This document shows positions 49,322 through 60,731 of a stretch of DNA of 64,000 nucleotides, in pieces. The notes under the pieces are model-generated. The model was not told where the DNA came from. It saw only the letters and a list, made by a program, of their open reading frames with translations, and did no database searches. The position numbers and the translations under genes are program-made. The stretch comes from Phytoamicus setariae. GTDB taxonomy: Bacteria > Pseudomonadota > Alphaproteobacteria > Rhizobiales > Rhizobiaceae. The stretch lies in contig NZ_JAEQNC010000006.1 of NCBI RefSeq assembly GCF_016722925.1, forward strand, positions 186,001 to 250,000. Reading direction: 5' to 3'. Each line of letters starts with the position of its first letter. Positions within the stretch are counted from its first letter, which is position 1.

Positions 49322-50461
49322 ATGACCAAGCAAACAGTATTCAGGAATGCCCGGATCGTTCTCGAAGATGAAATGGTGACCGGGTCCATCGTCATCGAGG
49401 ATGGACGGATCGCCGACATCGATACCGGCCCGAACACGGTCGGCGAAGATTTCGAAGGCGACTACCTGATCCCGGGCCTGATCGAGTTGCACACCGATCA
49501 TCTGGAGTCGCACTATTCGCCCCGCCCTGGCGTCCGCTGGATGAAAACGGCAGCTATTCAGGCCCATGACGCCCAGGTCGCGGCGTCAGGCATTACAACG
49601 GTGTTCGACTGCCTCAGAATGGGCTCAGACGAGGATGGCGGGTTCGAAAAGGGTGAGATGCGTGACATGGCCGATGCGCTTGCCGCTGCGGCTCGCGACA
49701 ATCGGCTGAAGGCCGAGCATCTGATCCATTTGCGCTGCGAGGTCTCGTCCGCCGACGTGATGGACCACTTCGAATGCTTCGAAGACGATGCTCAGGTCCG
49801 GCTGGTCTCGCTGATGGACCATGCGCCCGGCCAGCGGCAGTTCCAGACCATGGAGCAGTACACGCTCTACTACCAGACCAAGCGCGGCATGTCGGACGAA
49901 GCCTTCGCCACGTTTGTCGCCCGCCGACAGGAAGCATCCGCCCTCTATGCCAAGAAGCACCGCGATGCGATCGTCGATGCATGCGCAGGTCGCGGCATCA
50001 CGGTGGCTTCGCACGATGATGCAACAATCGAGCATGTCAACGAATCCATCGGCTACGGCGTGCGGCTTGCGGAATTCCCGACCAGCCTGGAAGCTGCGCG
50101 CGCATCCCACGAAGCGGGTCTCAGCGTGTTGATGGGCGCTCCAAACATCGTTCGCGGCAAGTCGCATTCGGGCAACATTTCCGCCCGTGACCTGTCAGAT
50201 GCCGGCATCCTAGATGTGTTGTCGTCGGACTATGTGCCGCTCAGCCTCGTGCATGCGCCGTTCGTTCTGAGCGACGGAGATGACGGCATGGCGTTGCCGA
50301 AAGCCATCGCCATGGTCACGGCGACCCCTGCCCGCACAGTGGGCCTTGACGATCGCGGCCGGATTGCCGATGGCCTTCGCGCCGACCTCGTCCGCATCCA
50401 TCGCAAGGATGGCGTGCCGGTGGTGCGTTCGGTCTGGCGTGAAGGGCACCGGGTGATATGA
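49322..50461 (+). CDS. phnM: Alpha-D-ribose 1-methylphosphonate 5-triphosphate diphosphatase
   Basis: An amidohydrolase-family enzyme that removes pyrophosphate from the nucleosidase product to give the 5-phosphate substrate of PhnJ. The 379 residues have the metal-binding IELHTDHLESHYSPRPGVRW near residue 54, FDCLRMGSDEDGG near 97 and VASHDDATIEHV near 225; SGNISARDLSDAGILDVLSSDY near 285 gives the final Asp. Start ATG 49322 follows the DUF1045 stop by one base; it overlaps phnN by four bases. Confidence 0.95.
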   Translation: MTKQTVFRNARIVLEDEMVTGSIVIEDGRIADIDTGPNTVGEDFEGDYLIPGLIELHTDHLESHYSPRPGVRWMKTAAIQAHDAQVAASGITTVFDCLRMGSDEDGGFEKGEMRDMADALAAAARDNRLKAEHLIHLRCEVSSADVMDHFECFEDDAQVRLVSLMDHAPGQRQFQTMEQYTLYYQTKRGMSDEAFATFVARRQEASALYAKKHRDAIVDACAGRGITVASHDDATIEHVNESIGYGVRLAEFPTSLEAARASHEAGLSVLMGAPNIVRGKSHSGNISARDLSDAGILDVLSSDYVPLSLVHAPFVLSDGDDGMALPKAIAMVTATPARTVGLDDRGRIADGLRADLVRIHRKDGVPVVRSVWREGHRVI

Positions 50462-51057
50462 ACAGCGATGATACAAGCGCCGCCGGTACGATGGTCGTCG
50501 TCGTCGGGCCGAGTGGCGCCGGCAAGGACAGTCTGATGGACTATGCCCGGCAGCGGCTGCGGGACAACGACGCATACCAATTCGTGCAGCGTTGCATCAC
50601 CCGTGACAGCGCTGCGGGCGGCGAGGATCACCAGCCGGTGACCATCGATGAATTCGAGGACATGCGCCGGCAAGGTAGGTTCGCGGTGTCCTGGGGCGCG
50701 CACGAACTGTTTTATGGTATCCCCGCGCAATCGCTGGAAGAGGTTCAGCGTGGCCGGACGCTCATCGCCAACGGTTCGCGCATTGCGATACCGGAATTCA
50801 GGAAGGTCTATCCAAACCTAGTCGTCGTCTCGATAACCGCCGATCGCGCGGTCATCGCCAAGCGATTGATGGCGAGAGGCCGCGAAACCGCCGAGGAAAT
50901 CGAGCGGCGCCTCAATCGCGCCGCCGACGCCTGGGAAACCGATTGCGAGATCGTCGCAATCGACAACAGCACGTCGCTTGAGAGCGCCGGCGAACGGTTC
51001 GTGTCGGCGTTGCTGGCCATTGCCGGCGTCAGGGTCCCCGAAACGGTGGCAGAATAG
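50458..51057 (+). CDS. phnN: Ribose 1,5-bisphosphate phosphokinase
   Basis: Converts ribose 1,5-bisphosphate, the end product of the C-P lyase route, into PRPP. The 199 residues begin with a P-loop (VVVVGPSGAGKDSLMDYARQ, residues 12-31), then RCITRDSAAGGEDHQPVT near 42 and SWGAHELFYGIP near 78 (guanylate-kinase-like fold). It is the last gene of the phnC-led unit; the 214 bases after it contain repeats but no terminator I could identify. Confidence 0.94.
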   Translation: MNSDDTSAAGTMVVVVGPSGAGKDSLMDYARQRLRDNDAYQFVQRCITRDSAAGGEDHQPVTIDEFEDMRRQGRFAVSWGAHELFYGIPAQSLEEVQRGRTLIANGSRIAIPEFRKVYPNLVVVSITADRAVIAKRLMARGRETAEEIERRLNRAADAWETDCEIVAIDNSTSLESAGERFVSALLAIAGVRVPETVAE

Positions 51058-51104
51058 AAGAAGGCCGGCGCTTGCCCCAGCCACTAACGTAAATGTGGAA
51101 TGCT

Positions 51105-51174
51105 CTCTGTCGCAAACATCCGTCGCAAAAACCACTCGCAAAAGTCGGAGTTTCGGCGGATACTTGCGACAGAG
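51105..51174. repeat. TCGCAAA tandem repeats within an 18-bp inverted repeat
   Basis: TCGCAAA occurs at 51110, 51123 and 51136, exactly 13 bases apart. In addition CTCTGTCGCAAACATCCG (51105-51122) pairs with CGGATACTTGCGACAGAG (51157-51174) at 16 of 18 positions. It lies in the gap between phnN and the lipocalin-like gene. It could be an operator array or an end of a degraded mobile element; no transposase is present. Confidence 0.5.
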
Positions 51175-51271
51175 TTCACTGCAGGCATTTTAGCTCCGAC
51201 AGTTAGGATTTTCACAAGGAATGCCCTTGTTCGAGATTTCGCATTGCAACGGTGAACTAAAGGACTACCCG

Positions 51272-51706
51272 ATGCACGCTGAAGATTTGGTCGGTATCTG
51301 GATCATCGATTCCTTTCAAATTGAGGACCGCGCAACAGGAAAGCGGACGCAGCCTTGGGGCGAGCGCCTGTCTGGAATGGTGATATTTAATCCCGAGGGC
51401 CGCATGTCTGCCCTAATCACACCTGGTGGTCGATCACACCCAAAGACCGAAGCCGATGAGGCAGCAGCTTTCCGTTCGATGCTGGCTTACTCGGGTCGAT
51501 ACAGGGTCGAGCCGCCTAACCGACTCGTTACCACCGTCGACATCGCGTGGTTTGAGCCCTGGGTCGGGGGCGAGCAAGTCAGATACTTCGACTTATCTGG
51601 CGACAGCCTGACGCTTACAAGTGCACCTCTGAATATGCCCCAACAGAATGCGCCGATGTTCGCTGTTGTAACTTGGAGGCGAGAACTGGCTCCGCAATGC
51701 GACTGA
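51272..51706 (+). CDS. Lipocalin-like domain protein
   Basis: A 144-residue protein of the Lipocalin_5 type: LVGIWIIDSFQIEDRATGKR near residue 5, LSGMVIFNPEGRMSALITP near 33, FRSMLAYSGRYRVEPPNRLVTTVDIAW near 67 and QVRYFDLSGDSLTLTSAP near 105, the short beta strands of the family. Typically single-domain proteins of unknown ligand. Start ATG 51272 (AAGGACTACCCG upstream); a longer in-frame start at 51221 is unlikely. It stands alone between phnN and the convergent gbcB, with repeats on both sides, suggesting later insertion. Confidence 0.82.
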   Translation: MHAEDLVGIWIIDSFQIEDRATGKRTQPWGERLSGMVIFNPEGRMSALITPGGRSHPKTEADEAAAFRSMLAYSGRYRVEPPNRLVTTVDIAWFEPWVGGEQVRYFDLSGDSLTLTSAPLNMPQQNAPMFAVVTWRRELAPQCD

Positions 51707-51768
51707 CCTAACGACTCCGAAAGAAGGACATTCTGCGACAGTTCAATGCGAAGAATGCTTCACGGAGA

Positions 51769-51826
51769 TATTTGCGGCAAGATAACTGTCCTCGACTTTG
51801 ATGCCGCAAATAGATTCGGCATCAAA
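51769..51826. repeat. Two overlapping inverted repeats downstream of the lipocalin gene
   Basis: TATTTGCGGCA (51769-51779) pairs perfectly with TGCCGCAAATA (51802-51812). TTTGATGCCG (51797-51806) pairs perfectly with CGGCATCAAA (51817-51826). The two hairpins cannot form together. Neither has a clear T tail; they may terminate transcripts weakly, or be element remnants. Rest of the 174-base gap: nothing else. Confidence 0.5.
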
Positions 51827-51880
51827 AACTCCTTAGATTCCACATATCAGTTAGGGGCTGGGGCGCTTGCCGGCCTTTGC

Positions 51881-52996
51881 TCAGGCCTCGATTTCGACTG
51901 CGGTCAAAGGCCGCGAACAGCAGGCGAGAATATAGCCTTCTTCGATCTCATGACCGGCGATACCGCCATTGTGCTTCATCTCCACCTCGCCCGAGCGTTT
52001 CTTGACCTTGCAGGTGCCGCAGAGGCCGGATTCGCAAGCCGCCGGGATGCGTACACCCACGGTCCGGGCGGTCTGCAGCACCGTCTGCCCCTCGATGCAA
52101 AGGGCTTCCTCGCCCGACCCCAGGAAACTGACGGCATGCTTTACGCCATCGGCCCTGCCGGCAACGGCGTCGTCATTTGCAGGTGTCTGCGCGATTTCGG
52201 TCAGTGCTGTCGCACCGAAGCTTTCCTGATGGTAGCGGCCCATGTCGAAGCCTTCGGCGCGAACGATGTTGCTCACCGCTTTCATGAACGGGTCAGGGCC
52301 GCAACAGAAAATCTCCCGGCTGATGAAATCCGGCGCGAGCATGGACAGCTTCTGGATATCGATACGCCCCATCAGCCCAGCCCATGGTGAACTGCCTGAA
52401 CGCGATTCCGGGATAAAGCCGAGCTTCAGGTTCGGCATTCGAGTGCCCAAAAGTTCCAGTTCCTCGCGGAAGACGATCTCTTCCGGCCGGCGCGAAGAAT
52501 TGATGAAGGTGACATCGGTCCCCGGCGCGCAATCGGCCAGCCAGCGCAGCATCGACATGCCGGGCGTGATGCCAGAACCCGCGGAGATGAAGAGATACTT
52601 CTTTGCAAGATTGCGGCCGAGCGTGAAATGCCCCGAAGGGCCGTAGGCACGGATGCGGCTGCCTGGCTTTACATTGTCGAACATCCATCGCGTGCCGACG
52701 CTGTTTGGCTGCGCCTTGATGGTGATGGCGATGGCATAGGGCCGCGAAGGCGAGGACGAGATCGTGTAGGTACGATGCAGGTCGCCGCCCTTGGCCCTGA
52801 GTTCGACCGTGATGAACTGGCCGGGAACATAGCGGAACCAGCCGCCCCCCTCCACCGCGAAAGTGAAGGTCTTGACGTCTGGCGCCTCGTCAATGACTGC
52901 CGTGCAGACCAGCATCTGGCGCGCCGAATTCCAGGGCCTCAGTTCATCGAGGTGAAGCGCTGCCGGCACCATACCCATAACGTTCATCATGCTCAT
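51881..52996 (-). CDS. gbcB: Ferredoxin reductase component of a Rieske demethylase (GbcB-like)
   Basis: Electron-transfer partner of the adjacent Rieske oxygenase. The 371 residues have an FAD/FMN-binding barrel (FRYVPGQFITVELRAKGG, then LHRTYTISSSPSRPYAI), an NAD-binding domain (KKYLFISAGSGITPGMSML; EIFCCGPDPFM) and a C-terminal plant-type [2Fe-2S] domain with CESGLCGTCKVKKRSGEVEM and a fourth Cys in ILACCSRP. Start ATG 52996 follows GGGAGAGGTCGCG; a longer reading upstream runs into gbcA and is unlikely. It lies 13 bases after gbcA. Substrate follows the oxygenase assignment. Confidence 0.9.
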   Translation of the reverse strand: MSMMNVMGMVPAALHLDELRPWNSARQMLVCTAVIDEAPDVKTFTFAVEGGGWFRYVPGQFITVELRAKGGDLHRTYTISSSPSRPYAIAITIKAQPNSVGTRWMFDNVKPGSRIRAYGPSGHFTLGRNLAKKYLFISAGSGITPGMSMLRWLADCAPGTDVTFINSSRRPEEIVFREELELLGTRMPNLKLGFIPESRSGSSPWAGLMGRIDIQKLSMLAPDFISREIFCCGPDPFMKAVSNIVRAEGFDMGRYHQESFGATALTEIAQTPANDDAVAGRADGVKHAVSFLGSGEEALCIEGQTVLQTARTVGVRIPAACESGLCGTCKVKKRSGEVEMKHNGGIAGHEIEEGYILACCSRPLTAVEIEA

Positions 52997-53009
52997 CGCG
53001 ACCTCTCCC

Positions 53010-54257
53010 TCAGGCGACGGAACGTAGGGCGGGTTTGCCGAGGCCGGAAAGACGCTCTTCCATGAAGCCGGCATACCACTCGACAAATTGAGCGACGCCA
53101 CCTTCATGCACCTCGGAATATGGACCGGGTTCGTAAGCCGGCGAATGAATGCCGAAGGCGTTTTCCTCGACGATCTGGCGATCCTGATCGTTGGTCTCCG
53201 TCCAGACATGAGTTAGTTCGTCGAGACGGTAATCGATCCCTTCTACCGCATCCTTGTGAACGAGCCACTTGGTGGTGACAGCCGTTTCGGTCGGACTGAT
53301 AGGCAGGACGCGGAAGGTAACCGCATGGTCGCTCAGCACGTGGTTCCATGTCGTGGGATAGTGATAAAGCAACAGCGAGCCGATGCGGTCCATGTTGACC
53401 TGGTCGGAGAGGCGCATCTGCACGGCCTTGCGGCCCGAGATCGTATAGCTGATTGCATCGCGCAGCAGCGGGACGCGCGTCGTGCGGTACTGGCCACGAT
53501 CATCGATCACGAAAGCGCTCGGAAGGCCGGCGGCCTCGCACTTTTCCCAGTGCGCCGCGATTTCTGGATCCTCAGCGGCGCCATTGACGCCGGTGACGCT
53601 CGGCGCCTCCGGAAAGGTTTTGCAGAGTTCGGGATGGTTGCCCGCGCAATGGTAGCATTCGCGGTTGTTTTCCCAGACGAGCTTCCAGTTGCCCTTCTCG
53701 ATGATCGTGCTCTCGAAGGCGATCTTGGCGTCGCGCAGCCGGTGCGGCAGAAAATAGGGCTCCATCATGGCCCGGAACGGCGCAAAATCCATCGGCTCGT
53801 CGGCTAGGCAGATGAAAATGTAGCCACCGGCGATCTCGCAGGCGACGGGCTTCAGGCTGAAATTCGCAGTGTCGAAGGTGTCGCCCATCTGGCGGGCATA
53901 GAGCAGCGTGCCGTCGAGTTCATATGTCCACTGGTGGTAAGGGCAGACGAGCTTGGCCGATGTGCCCTTGTGCTGGTTGCAGACACGCGAGCCACGGTGG
54001 CGACAGGAATTGTGAAGTGCGTTGATTTTTCCATCGTTGTCGCGAACGATGACGACAGGATAGGCGCCGACCTGGACGGTCATGTAGTTGCCGGGATTGG
54101 GCAATTCGCAGTCGTGGCCGACAAACAGCCAGTCCTTGTACCAGATGTGCTCGAGATCGAGCTGGTGAAACGCCGGATCGATGTAGAAGGGTTGGTCAAG
54201 GCTGTAGCCCGGTTTGCGGCTTCTGAGCCGCGAAAGCATATCGTGTCCGACGTCCAT
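53010..54257 (-). CDS. gbcA: Rieske oxygenase, glycine betaine (or stachydrine) demethylase GbcA-like
   Basis: A 415-residue oxygenase alpha subunit. The Rieske motif is CRHRGSRVC, then LVCPYHQWTYEL (near residues 85-120); the mononuclear iron site is NRECYHCAGNHPEL near 200 with a downstream Asp. The first 30 residues and the GLKPVACE-type segment match the betaine demethylase branch. In that branch it oxidises an N-methyl group of glycine betaine to give dimethylglycine and formaldehyde; stachydrine demethylase (Stc2) is a close relative and cannot be excluded. AGGACAGGAC precedes the ATG. An intact cobalamin riboswitch lies 140 bases upstream and reads into it. Confidence 0.88.
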   Translation of the reverse strand: MDVGHDMLSRLRSRKPGYSLDQPFYIDPAFHQLDLEHIWYKDWLFVGHDCELPNPGNYMTVQVGAYPVVIVRDNDGKINALHNSCRHRGSRVCNQHKGTSAKLVCPYHQWTYELDGTLLYARQMGDTFDTANFSLKPVACEIAGGYIFICLADEPMDFAPFRAMMEPYFLPHRLRDAKIAFESTIIEKGNWKLVWENNRECYHCAGNHPELCKTFPEAPSVTGVNGAAEDPEIAAHWEKCEAAGLPSAFVIDDRGQYRTTRVPLLRDAISYTISGRKAVQMRLSDQVNMDRIGSLLLYHYPTTWNHVLSDHAVTFRVLPISPTETAVTTKWLVHKDAVEGIDYRLDELTHVWTETNDQDRQIVEENAFGIHSPAYEPGPYSEVHEGGVAQFVEWYAGFMEERLSGLGKPALRSVA

Positions 54258-54397
54258 GTCCTGTCCTCGTCATATCAGGAACTGAGCGTAGATGGACAGG
54301 GAGGGAATAGTCATCGCAACGGCCGGATTGGTAGCCCGGAAGCCGCAAGTATCCACCTCCTGAGCGCCCACCGCGATCAGTCGAATAATAGTTCCCG

Positions 54398-54573
54398 AGG
54401 CTGGTTTCCGGGCTCCGAAGTGGTCCGGCCGGACCATTGCGACTCCTTCCCGGGTAAAAACCCAGTGGACTCCCATCGCAATCACACTTCACCACCGTTG
54501 CGGGGGCAGCGCCGGATTTGTCACCGGCTTCCCAATTCTCCGATCGGATCCAACCCGACCGGCACCTCGATGA
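54398..54573 (-). ncRNA. Cobalamin riboswitch
   Basis: Read leftwards the RNA has all core elements in order: GAGGTGCC at the 5' end, GGGAAGCCGGTG (54533-54522), the invariant B12 box GCCCCCGCAAC (54507-54497), GTCCACTGGG (54470-54461), GGGAAGG, and the 3' strand AGCCCGGAAACCAGCC (54414-54399). The 12-base AGCCCGGAAACC can pair at 11 positions with GGCTTCCGGGCT (54344-54333), an expected expression-platform switch. No typical B12-pathway gene follows; the next gene in this direction is gbcA, 140 bases away. The rest of the 54258-54746 gap holds the expression platform and, upstream, direct repeats. Confidence 0.93.
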
Positions 54574-54593
54574 CGCTAATATGCCCATAGACA

Positions 54594-54623
54594 TTGCGAC
54601 ATCGAGGTGCGTTTGCGACATCG
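54594..54623. promoter_or_regulatory. Tandem TTGCGACATCG repeats upstream of the riboswitch
   Basis: Two exact 11-base copies at 54594-54604 and 54613-54623, start to start 19 bases. They flank the likely promoter of the riboswitch transcript and are 124 bases before osmC. CATCGAGGTGC (54600-54610) also pairs perfectly with GCACCTCGATG (54562-54572). Two direct repeats about two helical turns apart suit an AraC-type activator such as GbdR, but the identity is not shown. Confidence 0.5.
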
Positions 54624-54746
54624 TCATGGCGTCGTGAAAACAAAATACTGAAATGCAAAAATTGCGGTGCAAGCACCTAACCAAAATAACGGCTTATGCG
54701 TTATGTTCGCATTGGCGCTAGCCAAATACAATCGAAGGAGGACGTC

Positions 54747-55184
54747 ATGAAAAGAACCGCTCAGGCCATCTGGCAGGGAACACTCACGGAAGGTTCTGGC
54801 AATCTCAGCTCGCAGAGCGGGGCACTTGCCGGTCTGCCCTATTCGTTCAAAGGACGCTTTGTCGATGAGTCCGGCAAGTCGGGCACCAACCCGGAAGAAT
54901 TGATTGCAGCGGCGCATGCTGGCTGCTTTGCCATGCAGCTTTCGCACTTTCTTGCCGAAAACGGAACGCCCGCGACCAAGCTCGATGCGACAGCGACTGT
55001 CAGCTTGGAACCCGATGCAGATGGCGGCATGTCCATCAGCTCGAGCAACATCACGCTGGTCGGCACCGTGCCGGGCATCGACGAGGCAAAGTTCAAGGAA
55101 CTTGCCGACAAGGCCAAGGCCGGTTGCCCGGTATCGCGCGCGCTCGGCGCCATCCAGGTGAACCTCGACGCAAAACTCGGCTGA
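54747..55184 (+). CDS. osmC: OsmC/Ohr family peroxiredoxin
   Basis: A 145-residue thiol peroxidase that reduces organic hydroperoxides. The two catalytic cysteines are in AAHAGCFAMQLSHFL (near residue 56) and KAKAGCPVSRALGAI (near 126). The N-terminus MKRTAQAIWQGTLTEGSGNL and the SYKGRFVDESGKSGTNPEELIAA-type segment place it in the OsmC rather than Ohr branch. AAGGAGGACGTC precedes the ATG at 54747. It is divergent from gbcA and convergent with metH. GbcA chemistry and OsmC share oxidative context only loosely. Confidence 0.94.
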   Translation: MKRTAQAIWQGTLTEGSGNLSSQSGALAGLPYSFKGRFVDESGKSGTNPEELIAAAHAGCFAMQLSHFLAENGTPATKLDATATVSLEPDADGGMSISSSNITLVGTVPGIDEAKFKELADKAKAGCPVSRALGAIQVNLDAKLG

Positions 55185-55240
55185 GAATGTTCGCAAACAG
55201 GCGCTTAGTGGTGCTGTAGCCCTCATCCGGCTGCCGCCGC

Positions 55241-55327
55241 CTTCTTCCCCGATAAACCGGGGAGAAGGGACTTGTGGCACCGACTTCGCCCATATCGTCC
55301 CCTCTCCCCGTTCTTACGGGGAGAGGG
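55241..55327. repeat. Rhizobial palindromic intergenic repeat, paired hairpins
   Basis: Two hairpins sit between convergent osmC and metH: CTTCTTCCCCG / CGGGGAGAAG (55241-55267) and CCTCTCCCCG-TTCTTA-CGGGGAGAGG (55301-55326), followed by the phrase GGTTAGGGTGAGAGGC. This CTCCCCG/CGGGGAG arrangement with flanking CCTCATCCGG is a common dispersed element of rhizobial intergenic regions. It may also end transcription from both sides. Confidence 0.75.
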
Positions 55328-55388
55328 TTAGGGTGAGAGGCAAAACTGAAACCAGCCGGCAAACATGGGTATACCTGCCAAACCTACA

Positions 55389-59171
<3,783 letters not shown>

Positions 59172-59179
59172 CGCGCACT

Positions 59180-59209
59180 CCATATACACATAAAGATATT
59201 GTTATATGG
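59180..59209. promoter_or_regulatory. AT-rich palindrome at the metH promoter
   Basis: CCATATA-N16-TATATGG: perfect 7-bp arms (59180-59186, 59203-59209) nine bases before the metH start, overlapping the ribosome-binding region. An operator for a methionine or SAH-responsive regulator is plausible. No regulator gene lies nearby. Confidence 0.5.
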
Positions 59210-59893
59210 TTATATATTCAGGATGTCGGAAAGACAAGCGCTGAAGGTCGCAATTTGCACATTCGCCTACACGCGGCATCGATTTCGTCGGGCTGTTCAC
59301 TGGATTTTTAGGCTACGCCATGGCGCGAGGCTGCGCGCCAATCCGGAAATGCCTGACCGCACGTCGCAGATCGCCACGACCCAAGCCGAGGAGCGCGTCG
59401 TGGAGTTGATTGAAAAGGAGAAGGATGACTTCAGTTGGGGCTTCTATATCGGATCGTTTTCACGATCTCGGGACAATTTGGCAGCGAAATCACGCCGCCG
59501 TCCCAGGTCGCCTTGATAAGCGGGCAACCTTTGTTGCCCCGGAATCCTTCGAGGACACAATTATCACCTCAACATTCGAGCATCCAATTTGCAGCGGAAG
59601 TGCTAATGTAACCAAAGGCAGATGTCCTGCCTCTGGTTTTCCCACCAAATGTGACAGGATATTATGCTCTGTTCGAGTTGGGATTGCATTCCTTCCAATC
59701 TCATTACATACGGACGCCCTAATGTTCTGATGGCGCGCGCGGCCGCAATGATTCAAGCCGCGAATGTTTCACGGCACATCAACAATCGGCGTCAGTAAGC
59801 ATTTCTCTGCCGAGCTCCAGCCAATTGGTAGACAATCCCTCGGAAGTGTTCGATAGTTCCTTGCAGGGCAAAGTTCTTTGAGGGGATTGTCTA
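59210..59893. other. Gap without a convincing gene
   Basis: Between metH and the MarC gene. An open frame from ATG 59223 to 59516 on the plus strand would encode about 97 residues (MSERQALKVAICTFAYTRHR onward), with a Glu/Lys-rich stretch EERVVELIEKEKDDFSWGFY, but I see no family, signal or good ribosome-binding site. The same bases in another frame give a hydrophobic run (GIDFVGLFTGFLGYAMARG), suggesting a decayed or frameshifted gene rather than an intact one. The remaining 380 bases show no repeat, RNA or ORF I can support. Confidence 0.5.
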
Positions 59894-60541
59894 GTGGATT
59901 TCACAGTTATCGACGTTGGCCTTGTGGCCAAGCTTCTGCTGTTGCTGTTGATAGGAATGGGACCAAAGATCGCCTTGGTGCCATTCCTGGAAATGACCCA
60001 GAAATTCGATGCCGAGACGAAAGCGAAGATAGGCCGCCAGATGGTCCTGACGGGTGTCGTGACGGCGCTGATCCTGTTTGCGAGCGGTGCAATTCTAATG
60101 CGACTTCTGCATATCACCGGCGGAGCGGTTGCAGTCGCAGGTGGCATTGTTCTCGCACTCCTCGCACTCAAGATGGCAGCAGGGCCGATCGAAAAGCATG
60201 ATGAGGATTTGGGAGCCCTTGTAGATCCCGCGAAAATCGCGGTCTTTCCACTGGCCGTACCCTATATGCTCAATCCCGTTGGCATCACGATACTGATAAT
60301 CGCGTCTGGCGAAGTCGTATCGATTGCAAGTGCGGCGCTCGTTGTAGCGCTGGTCTTGCTGGTTGCGGCCTTTGATTATGTTGTGTTTACCAATATCGAC
60401 GCGTTGGCGAAACACATGAAGCCGGCAAGTCTTGTCATATCTGAAGTCGTCTTTGGAATTCTCCTGACCGCCGTTGCTGTCCAGCTTTTCGTGAGCGGAC
60501 TTGGCGGCCTGGGTATAATCGCTAAAAGCACAGCGCATTGA
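59894..60541 (+). CDS. MarC family integral membrane protein (second)
   Basis: A 215-residue six-span protein with MarC features: LLLLLLIGMGPKIALVPFLEMTQKF at the N-terminus, GGAVAVAGGIVLALLALKMAAG in the middle, and FPLAVPYMLNPVGITILII in span 4. The start is GTG at 59894 with GAGGGG upstream. Less similar to the family than the copy at 11284, with IGMGPKIALV where the typical motif is DPPG or NPIG, so it may have a different substrate. It precedes an AI-2E permease gene by 190 bases. Confidence 0.85.
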   Translation: MDFTVIDVGLVAKLLLLLLIGMGPKIALVPFLEMTQKFDAETKAKIGRQMVLTGVVTALILFASGAILMRLLHITGGAVAVAGGIVLALLALKMAAGPIEKHDEDLGALVDPAKIAVFPLAVPYMLNPVGITILIIASGEVVSIASAALVVALVLLVAAFDYVVFTNIDALAKHMKPASLVISEVVFGILLTAVAVQLFVSGLGGLGIIAKSTAH

Positions 60542-60731
60542 ACGCGCGCAGTGCGTTTGACGATCAGCCTTGGCGCATCATGAAATTGATCGCTGAAACA
60601 GAACACCTCGGGCATTCCAATTTCGGCTGAGATGGCTGAGCCGAGAGGCGCTGACCAGAAGGCAGCCTCGCTCGAATGACAGGACATCCAGTTTAGCAAA
60701 TATTTTGGTGGCCGTAGCCCAGGAGGCGACA

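Noticed and set aside
51105-51174. Insertion-sequence terminal repeats
   Set aside because: Inverted repeat present but no transposase, no target duplication and only 34 bases between arms; kept as a repeat only.
52997-53209. 71-residue N-terminal extension of gbcB
   Set aside because: Lies antisense-free but within gbcA in another frame; strong GGGAGAGG precedes ATG 52996.
54270-54440. Possible leader peptide after GAAGGAGTCGCA (ATG 54437)
   Set aside because: The start lies inside the aptamer 3' half and the product of about 55 residues resembles nothing; considered chance.
54196-54684. 162-codon minus-strand frame
   Set aside because: Runs through the cobalamin riboswitch; its conserved bases are RNA structure, not codons.
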